Shown: piece after piece, positions 1 through 8,527 of the stretch | Position numbering within the stretch: position 1 is the stretch's first letter | How the letters are laid out: every line of letters starts with the position of its first letter | Source of the DNA: Collinsella sp. | GTDB lineage: Bacteria; Actinomycetota; Coriobacteriia; Coriobacteriales; Coriobacteriaceae | DNA length: 45,943 nucleotides | Assembly (NCBI GenBank): GCA_018380195.1 | Contig: JAGZUC010000015.1 | Location: 1 to 45,943, forward strand | Direction of reading: 5' to 3' | Made by a program: the position numbers and the translations under genes | The notes under the pieces: model-generated | Seen by the model: the letters and a program-made list of their open reading frames with translations, nothing else | What the model was told of the DNA's origin: nothing | Databases searched by the model: none

Positions 1-39
1 GACGAGATAGTCGAGAAGCGCGGCCTCAAGAAGGAGTAA
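1..39 (+). CDS. C-terminal end of an upstream gene (partial)
   Basis: Frame 1 is open from the window edge to a TAA at 37-39 and reads DEIVEKRGLKKE. The charged, lysine-rich end is plausible for a real protein tail, and a 267-bp non-coding gap with a promoter-like site follows, as expected after a gene end. Too little is present to name the product. It lies on the same strand as gatC but is probably a separate transcription unit. Confidence 0.4.
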   Translation, partial: DEIVEKRGLKKE

Positions 40-99
40 CATCGGGACTTGCAGCGACGGACCTCAGGACACTCTTACACCACGTCTGCGCGCGCGACC

Positions 100-183
100 G
101 GTCTTCGTTGCAGGCGGGATGCTTTTCGTTGTGGACAGGACGGTTTTCGCTATGGACGGTGCGTTTTCGCTGCGGAACCGCCA
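100..183. repeat. four imperfect 21-bp tandem repeats
   Basis: Units start near 100, 121, 142 and 163, and each carries a core like TTTTCGYTRTGGACRG. The third position pattern drifts, so the copies are old. The 21-bp period keeps a reading frame, but no start codon with a ribosome binding site opens a convincing gene here. The tract sits upstream of the gatC promoter-like site. The rest of the 40-306 gap shows nothing else recognisable. Confidence 0.6.
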
Positions 184-242
184 GCCCGCCGCCTGCCAAC
201 CCGCCGTCCTCGTTACGTTTTCGCTGCATTTGGGTAAAGCGC

Positions 243-271
243 CTGCTCCAAGCGGCGTTGCCTTGTATACT
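243..271 (+). promoter_or_regulatory. possible gatCAB promoter
   Basis: A good -10 hexamer TATACT lies at 266-271, 36 bp before the gatC start. The hexamer 17 bp upstream (CTGCTC at 243-248) is a weak -35. The position is right for an operon promoter, but only the -10 box is convincing. Confidence 0.35.
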
Positions 272-306
272 AGAGCGGTTTATCTGTTATGCGGAAGGGA
301 GCGCCT

Positions 307-618
307 ATGGCACTCAGCGAGAAAGACGTGCGCGGCATCGCCGAGTACGCAAAGATCGCACTGACCGATGACGAGCTCACCCAGATGACGTCCTACATGA
401 ACGACGCCGTCCAGATGCTCGAGCCCGTCTTGCAATATGACTTGCCCGACGTGGAGCCCACGTTCCATCCCATCGGAAGCCTGTCCAACGTGATGGGCGA
501 CGACCTGCGCGAGCCCGAGCGCGACCTGCCGCTCGACGTCGCGCTCGAAAACGCCGGCAGCGCGCGCGACCGCTACTTCCGCGTGCCGTCCATTTTGGGA
601 GAGGGGGAGAGCGAGTAA
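307..618 (+). CDS. gatC: Asp-tRNA(Asn)/Glu-tRNA(Gln) amidotransferase subunit C
   Basis: The 103-residue product has the size and helical pattern of GatC, the small subunit that wraps around GatA and stabilises the GatCAB complex. GatCAB converts mischarged Glu-tRNA(Gln) or Asp-tRNA(Asn) to the correct aminoacyl-tRNA in the cytoplasm. The N-terminus (ALSEKDVRGIAEYAKIALTD) is the typical GatC start, and the region ending in DRYFRVPSILG is the typical tail. ATG at 307 is chosen because GGAAGGGAG lies at 293-301; an ATG at 289 has no suitable site. The stop overlaps the gatA start in a TAATG, so translation is coupled. Confidence 0.95.
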   Translation: MALSEKDVRGIAEYAKIALTDDELTQMTSYMNDAVQMLEPVLQYDLPDVEPTFHPIGSLSNVMGDDLREPERDLPLDVALENAGSARDRYFRVPSILGEGESE

Positions 619-2132
619 TGGCCCTAAGCTTCGATTCCCTTACCGCTGCCCAGATTGCCGCGGGCGTTGCCGCCGGCGACTTTACCGCTACCGAGGTGGC
701 CCAGGCCTCCCTTGCCGCCATCGAGGCGCGCGAGGGTGGGGTCCAGGCATTCCTGCAGGTGGCGCCCGAGCTCGCGCTCGAGGCCGCTGCGCGCGTGGAT
801 GCCGACCGTGCCGCAGGCAAGACATTGCCCCCGCTCGCGGGCGTGCCGCTGGCCATTAAGGACAACATGAACCTCGTGGGCACGCGCACCACCTGCGCTT
901 CCCGTATGCTCGAGAACTACCAGAGCGTCTACACCGCCACCTGCGTCCAGCGCATGCTCGACGCCGGCTGCTTGCCCATGGGCAAGGCCAACATGGACGA
1001 GTTCGCCTTTGGTAGCTCTACCGAGAGCTCGGCCTTCCACCGCACCAACAACCCTTGGGATACCGAGCGCGTGCCCGGCGGCTCTTCGGGCGGCTCCGCT
1101 GCCGCCGTCGCCGCGGGCGAGGTCGCGCTCTCGCTGGGCTCGGACACCGGCGGCTCCATCCGCCAGCCGGCGGCGCTCTGCGGCGTGGTGGGCCTTAAGC
1201 CCACGTATGGCGCCGTGAGCCGTTACGGCGTGGTGGCCTTTGGCTCGTCGCTCGACCAGGTTGGCCCCTTCGGCCGCACGGTCGAGGACGTCGCGCTGGC
1301 CATGAACGCGCTCACCGGTGCGGGCCACGATCCGTACGATTGCACCAGCCAGGACTGTGCCGTCGACTTTACCGAGCACCTCAACGACAGCATCGAGGGC
1401 AAGCGTGTGGGCATCATCCCCGCGTTTATGGAGGCCGAGGGCCTGACGCCCGAGGTCAAGGCCGCTGTTCAGCGCGCCGCCCAGGAGTTGCAGAACCAGG
1501 GCGCCGAGCTGGTCGAGGTCGACCTGCCGCACCTGGACGCCGCCATCGCCGCCTACTATGTCATCGGCCCGGCCGAGGCGTTCTCCAACCTGGCCCGCTT
1601 CGATGGCATCCGCTACGGCTACCAGGAGGAGGGCTGCGCCAACCTGTCCGACCAGAGCTCGCTTTCGCGCGCCCACGGCTTTGGTGCCGAGGCCAAGCGC
1701 CGTCAGATGCTCGGCGCCTACCTGCTGAGCTCGGGCGTATACGACAAGTACTACTACGCCGCGCAGAAGGCCCGCACGCTCATCACGCAGGACTACGACG
1801 CCGCGTATGCCAAGGTGGACACGATCCTGATGCCCGCCTCGCCGCGCACGGCCTTTAAGTTTGGCGAGATCAGCGACCCCACGCAGATGTACCTGTCCGA
1901 CCTGTACACCATTTCGCTTAACATCTGCGGCAACGGTGGCATCTCGGTGCCGCTGGGCCTGGGCGAGGACAGCAAGCTGCCTGTTTCTGCCCAGCTGGTG
2001 GGACCTGCCTTTAAGGACCGTCAGCTGCTCACGTTTGCCCGCGCCCTGGAGCGCGGCTTTGCCGATGCCGCCACGGGTGCGCCCGCGCTTTCCGTCGCGC
2101 CCGATTTTGCCGGGAAGGGAGGCGAGCTGTAA
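618..2132 (+). CDS. gatA: Asp-tRNA(Asn)/Glu-tRNA(Gln) amidotransferase subunit A
   Basis: This is the glutaminase subunit of GatCAB, 504 residues, normal for the family. It belongs to the amidase signature family with a Ser-cisSer-Lys triad: the lysine is in LAIKDNMN (about residue 80), the glycine/serine-rich signature is PGGSSGGSAAAVAAGE (about residues 152-167), and the nucleophile region is GSDTGGSIRQPAALCG. It frees ammonia from glutamine, which passes to GatB. The gene overlaps gatC and gatB by TAATG junctions. GAGAGGGGGAGAG just upstream serves as the ribosome binding site. All catalytic residues are visible. Confidence 0.97.
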   Translation: MALSFDSLTAAQIAAGVAAGDFTATEVAQASLAAIEAREGGVQAFLQVAPELALEAAARVDADRAAGKTLPPLAGVPLAIKDNMNLVGTRTTCASRMLENYQSVYTATCVQRMLDAGCLPMGKANMDEFAFGSSTESSAFHRTNNPWDTERVPGGSSGGSAAAVAAGEVALSLGSDTGGSIRQPAALCGVVGLKPTYGAVSRYGVVAFGSSLDQVGPFGRTVEDVALAMNALTGAGHDPYDCTSQDCAVDFTEHLNDSIEGKRVGIIPAFMEAEGLTPEVKAAVQRAAQELQNQGAELVEVDLPHLDAAIAAYYVIGPAEAFSNLARFDGIRYGYQEEGCANLSDQSSLSRAHGFGAEAKRRQMLGAYLLSSGVYDKYYYAAQKARTLITQDYDAAYAKVDTILMPASPRTAFKFGEISDPTQMYLSDLYTISLNICGNGGISVPLGLGEDSKLPVSAQLVGPAFKDRQLLTFARALERGFADAATGAPALSVAPDFAGKGGEL

Positions 2133-3808
2133 TGAAGGAGCTTTCCGAGGTCCTGCAGGATTGGGAGGCCGTGATTGGCCTGGAGATCCACACCGAGCTC
2201 ACCGCACTCGACACCAAGATGTTCTGCAACTGCAAGCTCAGCCACGATGACGAGCCCAACGCCAACGTGTGTCCGGTGTGCCTGGGCCTGCCCGGCGCCC
2301 TGCCGGTGCCCAACAAGCGCGCCATTGAGAGCATCGTCAAGGCCGGTCTCGCCACCAACTGCGAGATCCAGCGCCACTCGATGTTCTACCGCAAGCACTA
2401 CTTCTATCCCGACATGGCCAAGAACTTCCAGACCACGCAGGGCCCGGTCGCCTTTGCCATGTACGGCCACCTGGACCTGGACGTGACCGGTCGCGGTGCC
2501 GCCGAGCGCCCCGACTGCGCGTTTGGTGAGGCCGAGGCTCAGAGTCTGGCGAGCGCTTCAGCCAACGCCGAGGGCCTGTCCACGTCCATGACGTCGACCA
2601 TGCGCGAGGGCAACCAGCGCGCCGGCCACCTGGCCAGCTACGATGCGTCCAACCTGCAGATGCCCGAGCGTCGTGAGGACGGCTCCTACACGGTGCCCAT
2701 CCGCATCCTGCGCATCCATATGGAGGAGGACGCCGCCAAGATGGTGCACGTGGGCGGTGCCGAGGGCCGCATTACCGCCGCGGCCGAGTCGCTCGTCGAC
2801 TACAACCGCTGCGGCACGCCGCTGATCGAGCTCGTTACCGAGCCCGACCTGCGCACGCCCGAGGAGGCTCGCCTGTTTATGGAGAAGCTCCGTCGCATCT
2901 TTGTGACGCTGGGCATTTCCGACTGCTCCATGGAGAAGGGTTCCATGCGCTGCGACGGCAACGTGTCGCTGCGTCGCCGCGGCGAGACCAAGCTGGGCAC
3001 CAAGACCGAGCTCAAGAACCTCAACTCGTTTAAGAGCCTGCACGACGGCCTTGCCTACGAAATCTGCCGTCAGGCCGAGGTGCTCGAGGAGGGCGGCATC
3101 ATCTATCAGGAGACCCGCCACTGGGAGCCCAGCCGTAAGCGCACCGTGGTTATGCGCGTCAAGGAGACGGCCGACGACTATCGCCTGTTCCCCGATCCCG
3201 ACCTGGCGCCGTTCGATCTGGACGACGAGTTCATCGACCGCTGCCGTGGCGAGATCCCTGAGCTGCCCGATGCCAAGCGCGTCCGTTTTGAGGCCGACTT
3301 TGGCATTAAGACGGCCGACGCCGAGCAGATTGCCGGCGACCCCGAGTTTGCCGACTTCTTTGAGGCCGCCGCTGCCGGTATGGCTGGCAAGGAGGCCCAG
3401 ACGGTCGCGAACTTGCTGGTGAACGAGATGATTGCCTACCTTAAGGGCGCAGGCGTGTCGCTGGCCGAGTCCGGCATCGCGCCGGCTCAGGTGGCAGCCC
3501 TTGCCAAGCTGCTGGCGACCGATGCCATCAGCTCCAACCAGGCGCACGAGGTCTTTGAGGCCATGGCCCAGACCGGTGACGATCCCAACAAGATCGTCGA
3601 CGAGCGCGGTATGCGTCAGGTGAGCGATGCCGGCGCGCTGCAGCCGATTGTGGACGAGGTGCTGGCAAACTGTGCCGATCAGGCGCAGCAGTATCGTGAC
3701 GGCAACCAGAAGGTTATCGGCTTTTTGGTGGGCCAGTGCATGAAGGCGAGCCGCGGCAAGGGCAATCCGAAGCTCTTCAACGAGTTGCTGAGAACGTCGC
3801 TCTCGTAA
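2132..3808 (+). CDS. gatB: Asp-tRNA(Asn)/Glu-tRNA(Gln) amidotransferase subunit B
   Basis: The 558-residue product is the kinase/amidotransferase subunit that phosphorylates the mischarged aminoacyl-tRNA and then amidates it. The signature GLEIHTEL is at the start, followed by zinc-binding cysteines (CNC near residue 31 and CPVCLGLPG near residue 47) and KHYFYPDMAKNFQ. The C-terminal part from about residue 405 is the helical YqeY-like tail domain that contacts tRNA. It is longer than the roughly 480-500 usual for many GatB proteins; the extra length includes a segment around residues 125-150 (FGEAEAQSLASASANAEG), which may be a lineage insertion. The gene is the last of the operon. Confidence 0.96.
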   Translation: MKELSEVLQDWEAVIGLEIHTELTALDTKMFCNCKLSHDDEPNANVCPVCLGLPGALPVPNKRAIESIVKAGLATNCEIQRHSMFYRKHYFYPDMAKNFQTTQGPVAFAMYGHLDLDVTGRGAAERPDCAFGEAEAQSLASASANAEGLSTSMTSTMREGNQRAGHLASYDASNLQMPERREDGSYTVPIRILRIHMEEDAAKMVHVGGAEGRITAAAESLVDYNRCGTPLIELVTEPDLRTPEEARLFMEKLRRIFVTLGISDCSMEKGSMRCDGNVSLRRRGETKLGTKTELKNLNSFKSLHDGLAYEICRQAEVLEEGGIIYQETRHWEPSRKRTVVMRVKETADDYRLFPDPDLAPFDLDDEFIDRCRGEIPELPDAKRVRFEADFGIKTADAEQIAGDPEFADFFEAAAAGMAGKEAQTVANLLVNEMIAYLKGAGVSLAESGIAPAQVAALAKLLATDAISSNQAHEVFEAMAQTGDDPNKIVDERGMRQVSDAGALQPIVDEVLANCADQAQQYRDGNQKVIGFLVGQCMKASRGKGNPKLFNELLRTSLS

Positions 3809-3811
3809 ACG

Positions 3812-3947
3812 GGAACCGAGGGGCCGGGCGCAGGGCCTTGCCTCTCAATTTCGAACAGTCCTGACTCACGACGGAGGCGCCACTGGCGCCTCCTGTTCGT
3901 GCGGAACTCATTGAGAGGCAAGGCCCTGCGCCCGGCCCCTCGGTTCC
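3812..3947 (+). repeat. long-arm hairpin element, copy A
   Basis: The arms 3812-3849 and 3910-3947 are perfect 38-bp inverted repeats. The 60-bp core between them holds TCGAACAGTCCTGACTC (3851-3867), a small hairpin GGAGGCGCC-act-GGCGCCTCC (3873-3893), and TCGTGCGGAACTC (3897-3909). The same two boxes, in the same order around a GGAG...CTCC hairpin, occur in the copy at 25207-25340 (minus strand), where the arms have a different sequence. The element starts 3 bp after the gatB stop. It could act as a 3'-end RNA structure, a terminator, or be a small mobile DNA element; the sequence alone does not decide. Confidence 0.85.
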
Positions 3948-3996
3948 GTGACGACTCGGCCGTTCGGGTCAGGCGGGCTGATAGGAAAGATGGTGA

Positions 3997-4025
3997 CGGA
4001 GGCGCAAAATGCGCCTCCGCCTTTT
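3997..4025 (+). terminator. intrinsic terminator after gatCAB
   Basis: A perfect 10-bp GC-rich stem (CGGAGGCGCA / TGCGCCTCCG) with an AAA loop is followed by GCCTTTTC. This is a normal Rho-independent terminator and lies beyond the long-arm hairpin, so that hairpin may not be the main transcription stop for gatCAB. Confidence 0.75.
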
Positions 4026-4058
4026 CAATGTGATGAAAGTGTGGCGAAATGAGCTTAA

Positions 4059-4131
4059 AACTTCCGTAAATGTGATAAATGTCACGTTTTACCTAGGGTA
4101 AAATGTGGGAAATATCACGTTTACGGAAGTT
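4059..4131. promoter_or_regulatory. 73-bp palindromic promoter/operator of the ATPase gene
   Basis: Outer arms 4059-4077 and 4113-4131 match at 18 of 19 positions, and inner arms TTTTACC (4087-4093) and GGTAAAA (4097-4103) are perfect. All share one centre at 4095. Within it lie two copies of GTGNNAAATRTCAC at 4072-4085 and 4105-4118, 33 bp apart. A -10-like TAAAAT lies at 4099-4104. The layout suggests a dimeric or tetrameric regulator covering the promoter of the gene at 4152. Whether the ATPase itself or another protein binds is unknown. Confidence 0.6.
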
Positions 4132-4151
4132 TCTTTGCGGGAGGTTCGGCC

Positions 4152-5516
4152 ATGCAGCGAGATATCATTGCCAAGCTTAACGCTTGGAAAGCGTCGGAAT
4201 ATCGTAAGCCGCTTATCCTTAAGGGGGCGCGCCAGGTTGGAAAGACGTGGGCGCTTAAGGAGTTCGGTCGAACCTCGTACCGCAATTTTGTGTATCTGAC
4301 GCTCGAGGAACCGTCACCTGGGGTACAGAGCGAGTACGCTCAGTTTTTCGAAGGTACGCGCGATCCTCGGCGGATCATCTCAAACCTTTCCCTGGCACTT
4401 GGACAGCCTATCGATCCCGGCGAGACGCTGCTTATTATTGATGAGATCCAGGATTGTCCTTCTGCAGTCGGCGCCCTTAAATACTTCTGTGACGAGGCCC
4501 CCGAGTATCACGTCGCATGCGCAGGGTCTTTGTTGGGCGTTCGCTTGTCCCGTGAGACCAGCGCTTTTCCGGTGGGAAAAGTCGAGTTCATGGAGATGCG
4601 CCCCATGAGCTTTTCCGAGTTTCTGAAAGCCGAGGGCGCTGCAAACTACGACGAATACCTTGGCGGCCTGGATCAGATCGAGACAGTGCCCGATTTCTTC
4701 CATGTCCGTCTCGTCGAGCATCTTCGTCGTTATTTTGCATGCGGCGGCATGCCAGAGGCTCTTGGTCGGTGGGTGGAGACGGGCGATATCGTTCAGGTCG
4801 ATAAGGTGTTGTCCGATCTCTTGGATTCCTACGAGCGCGATTTTGCCAAGCATGGTGGCCATGCGCAGTTCGCCAAGCTTTCGCAAATATGGAACTCGAT
4901 TCCAACTCAGTTGGCGCGCGAGAATAAAAAGTTCGTTTGGGGTGCGGTGCGCGAGGGGGCTCGTGCTCGAGAATACGAGGATGCTCTGGAATGGCTTGCC
5001 GATGCTGGGCTCATCATGGCGGTTCGCCTTAATGCTGCCGGTGGCGTGCCGCTCTCTGCATACGATGACCTCAAGGCATTTAAAGTCTACTGTCTTGATG
5101 TCGGTTTGCTACGCCGCATGGCAAGGCTGGATGCGTCCGCTTTTGCCATCTCGGATGCGCTATTTTCCGAGTTCAAAGGTTCGTTTGCCGTGAACTATGT
5201 GCTTCAGGCATTGCTTCTGCAGCTGGATGTCGCTCCGCGCTATTGGACAAACGAGAAACCGAAACACGAAGTCGATTTTTTGATTCAAGTCGGAAACGAA
5301 ATCGTTCCCGTCGAGGTCAAATCGGGAGAGGTCGTTCATTCCAAGAGCCTTAAGTACTATGCCGACAAGCATGCGGAGACGACTCCGCTGAGGGTCCGCT
5401 ACTCACTTAAGAACCTAAAGCTCGACGACGGGGTGCTCAACATTCCGTTGTATTTGGCTGATCGATCTGTCCCTCTTATCAAAAAGGCGCTTGATTGTGC
5501 GCATCTTGACGTTTAG
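4152..5516 (+). CDS. AAA-type ATPase with DUF4143 domain
   Basis: This is a 454-residue P-loop ATPase of the AAA_14/DUF4143 type. The Walker A motif GARQVGKT is at residues 25-32 and the Walker B region LLIIDEIQDCP near residues 97-107. The C-terminal DUF4143 part carries a nuclease-like segment with HEVDFLIQVGNEIVPVEVKS (near residue 375), which resembles the D-E-x-K core of restriction-like nucleases. Members are common, often multi-copy and mobile in gut anaerobes, and their function is not settled; defence and toxin-like roles have been proposed. GGGAGG at 4139-4144 supports the start. Base composition is lower in GC than gatCAB, hinting at acquisition. It is monocistronic. Confidence 0.85.
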   Translation: MQRDIIAKLNAWKASEYRKPLILKGARQVGKTWALKEFGRTSYRNFVYLTLEEPSPGVQSEYAQFFEGTRDPRRIISNLSLALGQPIDPGETLLIIDEIQDCPSAVGALKYFCDEAPEYHVACAGSLLGVRLSRETSAFPVGKVEFMEMRPMSFSEFLKAEGAANYDEYLGGLDQIETVPDFFHVRLVEHLRRYFACGGMPEALGRWVETGDIVQVDKVLSDLLDSYERDFAKHGGHAQFAKLSQIWNSIPTQLARENKKFVWGAVREGARAREYEDALEWLADAGLIMAVRLNAAGGVPLSAYDDLKAFKVYCLDVGLLRRMARLDASAFAISDALFSEFKGSFAVNYVLQALLLQLDVAPRYWTNEKPKHEVDFLIQVGNEIVPVEVKSGEVVHSKSLKYYADKHAETTPLRVRYSLKNLKLDDGVLNIPLYLADRSVPLIKKALDCAHLDV

Positions 5517-5581
5517 ATCCTGGGCGAGCTGATGGGCGGCGGCTAATTAAATCGCTCCGCAACGGCCAAGGAGCTTGGACC

Positions 5582-6586
5582 TTAGCGGTGCTTGCTTCGC
5601 CAAGCCGTGGGGGTGGTGCCGGTGTATTGTTTGAAGGCTTGGGCGAAGGCAGCCTGCTGAGGGTAGCCTAGACGCTCTGCGACCTGCGCTATCGTGAGCG
5701 AGCTATCGGCCAAAAGGTCCTGTGCTCGCTCTATACGACGTCCGCGAATGTAGGCGCCCAGGGACTCGCCAGTTTGGGCCTTAAAGGTGGCGCATAGTTT
5801 GGAGCGGCTTGTGTAGAGCCTCTCGGCCACCTCGTTGATACCCACACGTCTGCCTTTGTCGAGCGCACGCTCAATCATTGCCGTCGCTTCCTCGGCAATG
5901 GTCACGCTGGCGCGCGTGCCTGCCGCCTGCCGCGCCTGCTTGTGGGCCGCGCACGAACAGGCGAGCTCCGCGACCATGGCCTCCACGATGCCCTGCATAT
6001 AGACGTGTCCGCCTACGGTGCGGGCGCGGTCCTCGTTAATCCGGCGCAGCGTGTGGCAGATGGCAGACGCCGCTTCCTCGTGCCATGGCTCGGCAAACGC
6101 CTCAAAGGTTCCCGCGAACTCGGTGGGATAGCGGTGCTCCAGGTCGTCAAAATATCCGGGCAAAAAGAGCACCGAGCGCGAGTGATAAAGCCGTCCCGCA
6201 AACAGCGGGCTTAATTCCTCGCCACAGCTATCTTGGATAAAGCTGCAAACGGCATTGTTTGGCCACGGTCCATGCAATGGTTTAAGGTTCGCGGGCGTTA
6301 TGCCAGCCTCGGGCATGCATGTAAGTGTGGGCGCGCTGACCTCGCTCACGCAGGCGTATGGCTCGGGTGTGTATTCGGCCAGGTACATATCGTGCGTCGG
6401 GGTGATGAAATGCTCCATGACAATGCAGGCAGGGGAGAGAGGCATGATCCATGCGCGGCCGTGCGCCCGATCGTTTGCCACCTCGCCGGTAAAGACAGCG
6501 CCCTTGCCGGAAAGCTCCAGGCCAAACTGCTCAAATTGCGGTGCGTAGAGCTCGGTTATGTCGGTCGCGGCCCGATGCATTTTCAA
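5582..6586 (-). CDS. AraC-family transcriptional regulator
   Basis: The 334-residue product ends in a two-helix-turn-helix AraC/XylS DNA-binding domain (about residues 235-332): VNEVAERLYTSRSKL forms the first and TIAQVAERLGYPQQAAFAQAF the second recognition region, ending in the usual GTTPTAWR. The N-terminal part is a ligand-sensing domain of unknown specificity. The gene is divergent from the ABC exporter genes starting at 6701, the arrangement seen for YbtA and ybtPQ, so it probably controls them. The start at 6586 is a TTG placed 6 bp after GGAAGGGG; an in-frame ATG at 6580 lies 12 bp from it and is the alternative. Confidence 0.88.
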   Translation of the reverse strand: MKMHRAATDITELYAPQFEQFGLELSGKGAVFTGEVANDRAHGRAWIMPLSPACIVMEHFITPTHDMYLAEYTPEPYACVSEVSAPTLTCMPEAGITPANLKPLHGPWPNNAVCSFIQDSCGEELSPLFAGRLYHSRSVLFLPGYFDDLEHRYPTEFAGTFEAFAEPWHEEAASAICHTLRRINEDRARTVGGHVYMQGIVEAMVAELACSCAAHKQARQAAGTRASVTIAEEATAMIERALDKGRRVGINEVAERLYTSRSKLCATFKAQTGESLGAYIRGRRIERAQDLLADSSLTIAQVAERLGYPQQAAFAQAFKQYTGTTPTAWRSKHR

Positions 6587-6619
6587 AAGCGTCCCCTTCC
6601 TTTGCGGAAACGTCCACGC

Positions 6620-6681
6620 TTGGCTCGATTGTGTGCCTTGGCTAACATATCAATGATAAGTTGATTGAGGTTAACTCTCAA
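6620..6681 (+). promoter_or_regulatory. promoter and operator-like palindromes of the ABC operon
   Basis: TTGGCT (6620-6625) and TAACAT (6643-6648) are spaced by 17 bp and give a plausible sigma-70 promoter. Two dyads follow: ATCAA/TTGAT (6649-6665) and TTGAGGTTAACTCTCAA (6665-6681). The second shares AGGTTAACT with a palindrome at 10304-10320 before the next metal-linked operon. Binding by the divergent AraC protein or by a DtxR-type iron regulator are both possible. Confidence 0.5.
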
Positions 6682-6700
6682 GCCGTCAGAAGGGAACCTC

Positions 6701-8527
6701 ATGGCAAAGGGATCAAAAAGGGAAGGCGTCGGTATCGGCGAGTTGCTCGCGTATGCCGGCGACCGTAAATTCCTAACTTATTTGGGCATGGCTCTCTCGG
6801 CGCTCTCGCAGCTGCTGAGCTTTGGCCCGTACGTGTGCATCTGGTTTGTCGCGCGCGATCTTATCGCTGTGGCGCCTAACTGGAGCGAAGCCACCGATAT
6901 CGCGATATATGGCTGGTGGGCCGTGGGTTTTGCCCTGGCAAGCATCGTAGTTTATTTCGTGGGGCTTATGTGCACGCACCTGTCTGCGTTTCGCTGCGCG
7001 TCTAACATCCGCAAGGCCACGAGCGAGCACCTGCTTAAGCTGCCGCTTGGCTACTTTGACACGCACGCCACCGGTGAGCTGCGCCGTGTTGTAGACGGAT
7101 GCGCCGCCTCCACCGAGACTTTGCTCGCACACATGCTGCCCGATATCGCCGGCGCCACCGCCATGGTCGCAGGCCTGCTCGTGCTGCTTTTCGCGCTCGA
7201 TTGGCGTTTGGGGGCGGCATGCCTTATCTCGGTCGTCGTTTCGTTTGGCGCCATGGCCACCATGATGAGCGGCAAAGGCGCCGAGTTCATGAAGGCCTAC
7301 ATGGGAGCGCTGGTCAAGATGAACAAGACCGGCACCGAATACGTACGCGGTATTCCCGTGGTCAAGGTGTTTCAGCAGACGGTCTACTCCTTTAAGGCTT
7401 TCCACGACGCGATCGCCGAATACGCCGACATGGCGCAAAACTATGCGGGCACGTTCTGCCGAGGTCCGCAGGTGCTCAACCTTACCGCGCTCAATGGCCT
7501 TGTGGCATTTCTCTTGCCCGTGGCATTGCTGTTGGCGCCGGGCGAGACGGACTTCGCGCACTTTATGGCCAACTTCACGTTTTACGCGATCTTTTCGGCC
7601 GTGGTGCCGACGGCCATGACCAAGCTCATGTTTGTGGGCGAGGCCTCTCAGATGAGTGCCGATTCGCTGGCTCGTATTCGAAGCGTCATGGATTCCAAGC
7701 AGCTCTCCGTGCCCGCCCAACCCAAGCACCCTGCCGGCGGCGACGTGCGATTTGAGGACGTGAACTTTACGTACGAGGGTGCCGAAGCACCTGCCGTTAG
7801 CCATGTAAGTTTTAGCGTTCCAGCTGGTAGCACCCTCGCTCTGGTGGGTCCTTCGGGTGGCGGCAAGTCAACCTGCGCAAGCCTGATTCCTCGTTTTTGG
7901 GATGTCTCTTCGGGCCGCGTACTCGTGGGCGGTGTGGACGTTCGCGATATGGATCCGCACGAGCTTATGGACCAGGTTGCCTTCGTGTTCCAGACCAACC
8001 AGCTGTTCCGGCAAACACTTGCCGATAACGTGCGCGCCTCCAAGCCTACGGCCACTGACGACGAAGTGCGTGCGGCCCTCTCCGCAGCTCAGTGCGACGA
8101 CATTGTGGCCAAGCTCCCACAGGGCATCAATACCATGCTCGGTGCCGGCGGAGCATATCTTTCGGGCGGCGAGGTCCAGCGCGTGGCACTCGCCCGCGCG
8201 ATCCTTAAAGACGCGCCTATCGTGGTGCTCGATGAGGCCACGGCGTTTGCCGATCCCGAGAACGAGGCACTCATCCAGCGCGCCTTTAGCAAGCTGGCGG
8301 CGGGTCGCACGGTCATTATGATTGCGCACCGACTCTCGACTGTAGTGGGCGCAGACCAAATCGTGGTGCTCAACCAGGGCAGCGTGCAGGAGTCGGGTAC
8401 TCATGCCGAGTTGCTGTCCCAAGAGGGTTTGTATGCCAAGATGTGGGCCGAATACGAACAGGCCGCGAGCTGGAAAATCACTGCAGCGACCGCGGATGCC
8501 GCCGTCACGAAGGGAGGCGAGGCCTAA
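6701..8527 (+). CDS. ABC exporter half-transporter, first subunit
   Basis: The product is a 608-residue fusion of a six-helix membrane domain (about residues 20-320) and an ATP-binding domain. Walker A is GPSGGGKST, the signature is LSGGE, Walker B is APIVVLDEATAF and the H-loop is IAHRLSTV, so it should be catalytically active. It pairs with the next gene to form a heterodimer. Its layout, with an AraC gene beside it, resembles YbtP/YbtQ (siderophore-linked) systems, but the substrate cannot be read from sequence. ATG at 6701 is chosen for the AGAAGGG at 6688-6694; the longer frame begins with an unsupported TTG inside the operator at 6665. Confidence 0.92.
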   Translation: MAKGSKREGVGIGELLAYAGDRKFLTYLGMALSALSQLLSFGPYVCIWFVARDLIAVAPNWSEATDIAIYGWWAVGFALASIVVYFVGLMCTHLSAFRCASNIRKATSEHLLKLPLGYFDTHATGELRRVVDGCAASTETLLAHMLPDIAGATAMVAGLLVLLFALDWRLGAACLISVVVSFGAMATMMSGKGAEFMKAYMGALVKMNKTGTEYVRGIPVVKVFQQTVYSFKAFHDAIAEYADMAQNYAGTFCRGPQVLNLTALNGLVAFLLPVALLLAPGETDFAHFMANFTFYAIFSAVVPTAMTKLMFVGEASQMSADSLARIRSVMDSKQLSVPAQPKHPAGGDVRFEDVNFTYEGAEAPAVSHVSFSVPAGSTLALVGPSGGGKSTCASLIPRFWDVSSGRVLVGGVDVRDMDPHELMDQVAFVFQTNQLFRQTLADNVRASKPTATDDEVRAALSAAQCDDIVAKLPQGINTMLGAGGAYLSGGEVQRVALARAILKDAPIVVLDEATAFADPENEALIQRAFSKLAAGRTVIMIAHRLSTVVGADQIVVLNQGSVQESGTHAELLSQEGLYAKMWAEYEQAASWKITAATADAAVTKGGEA

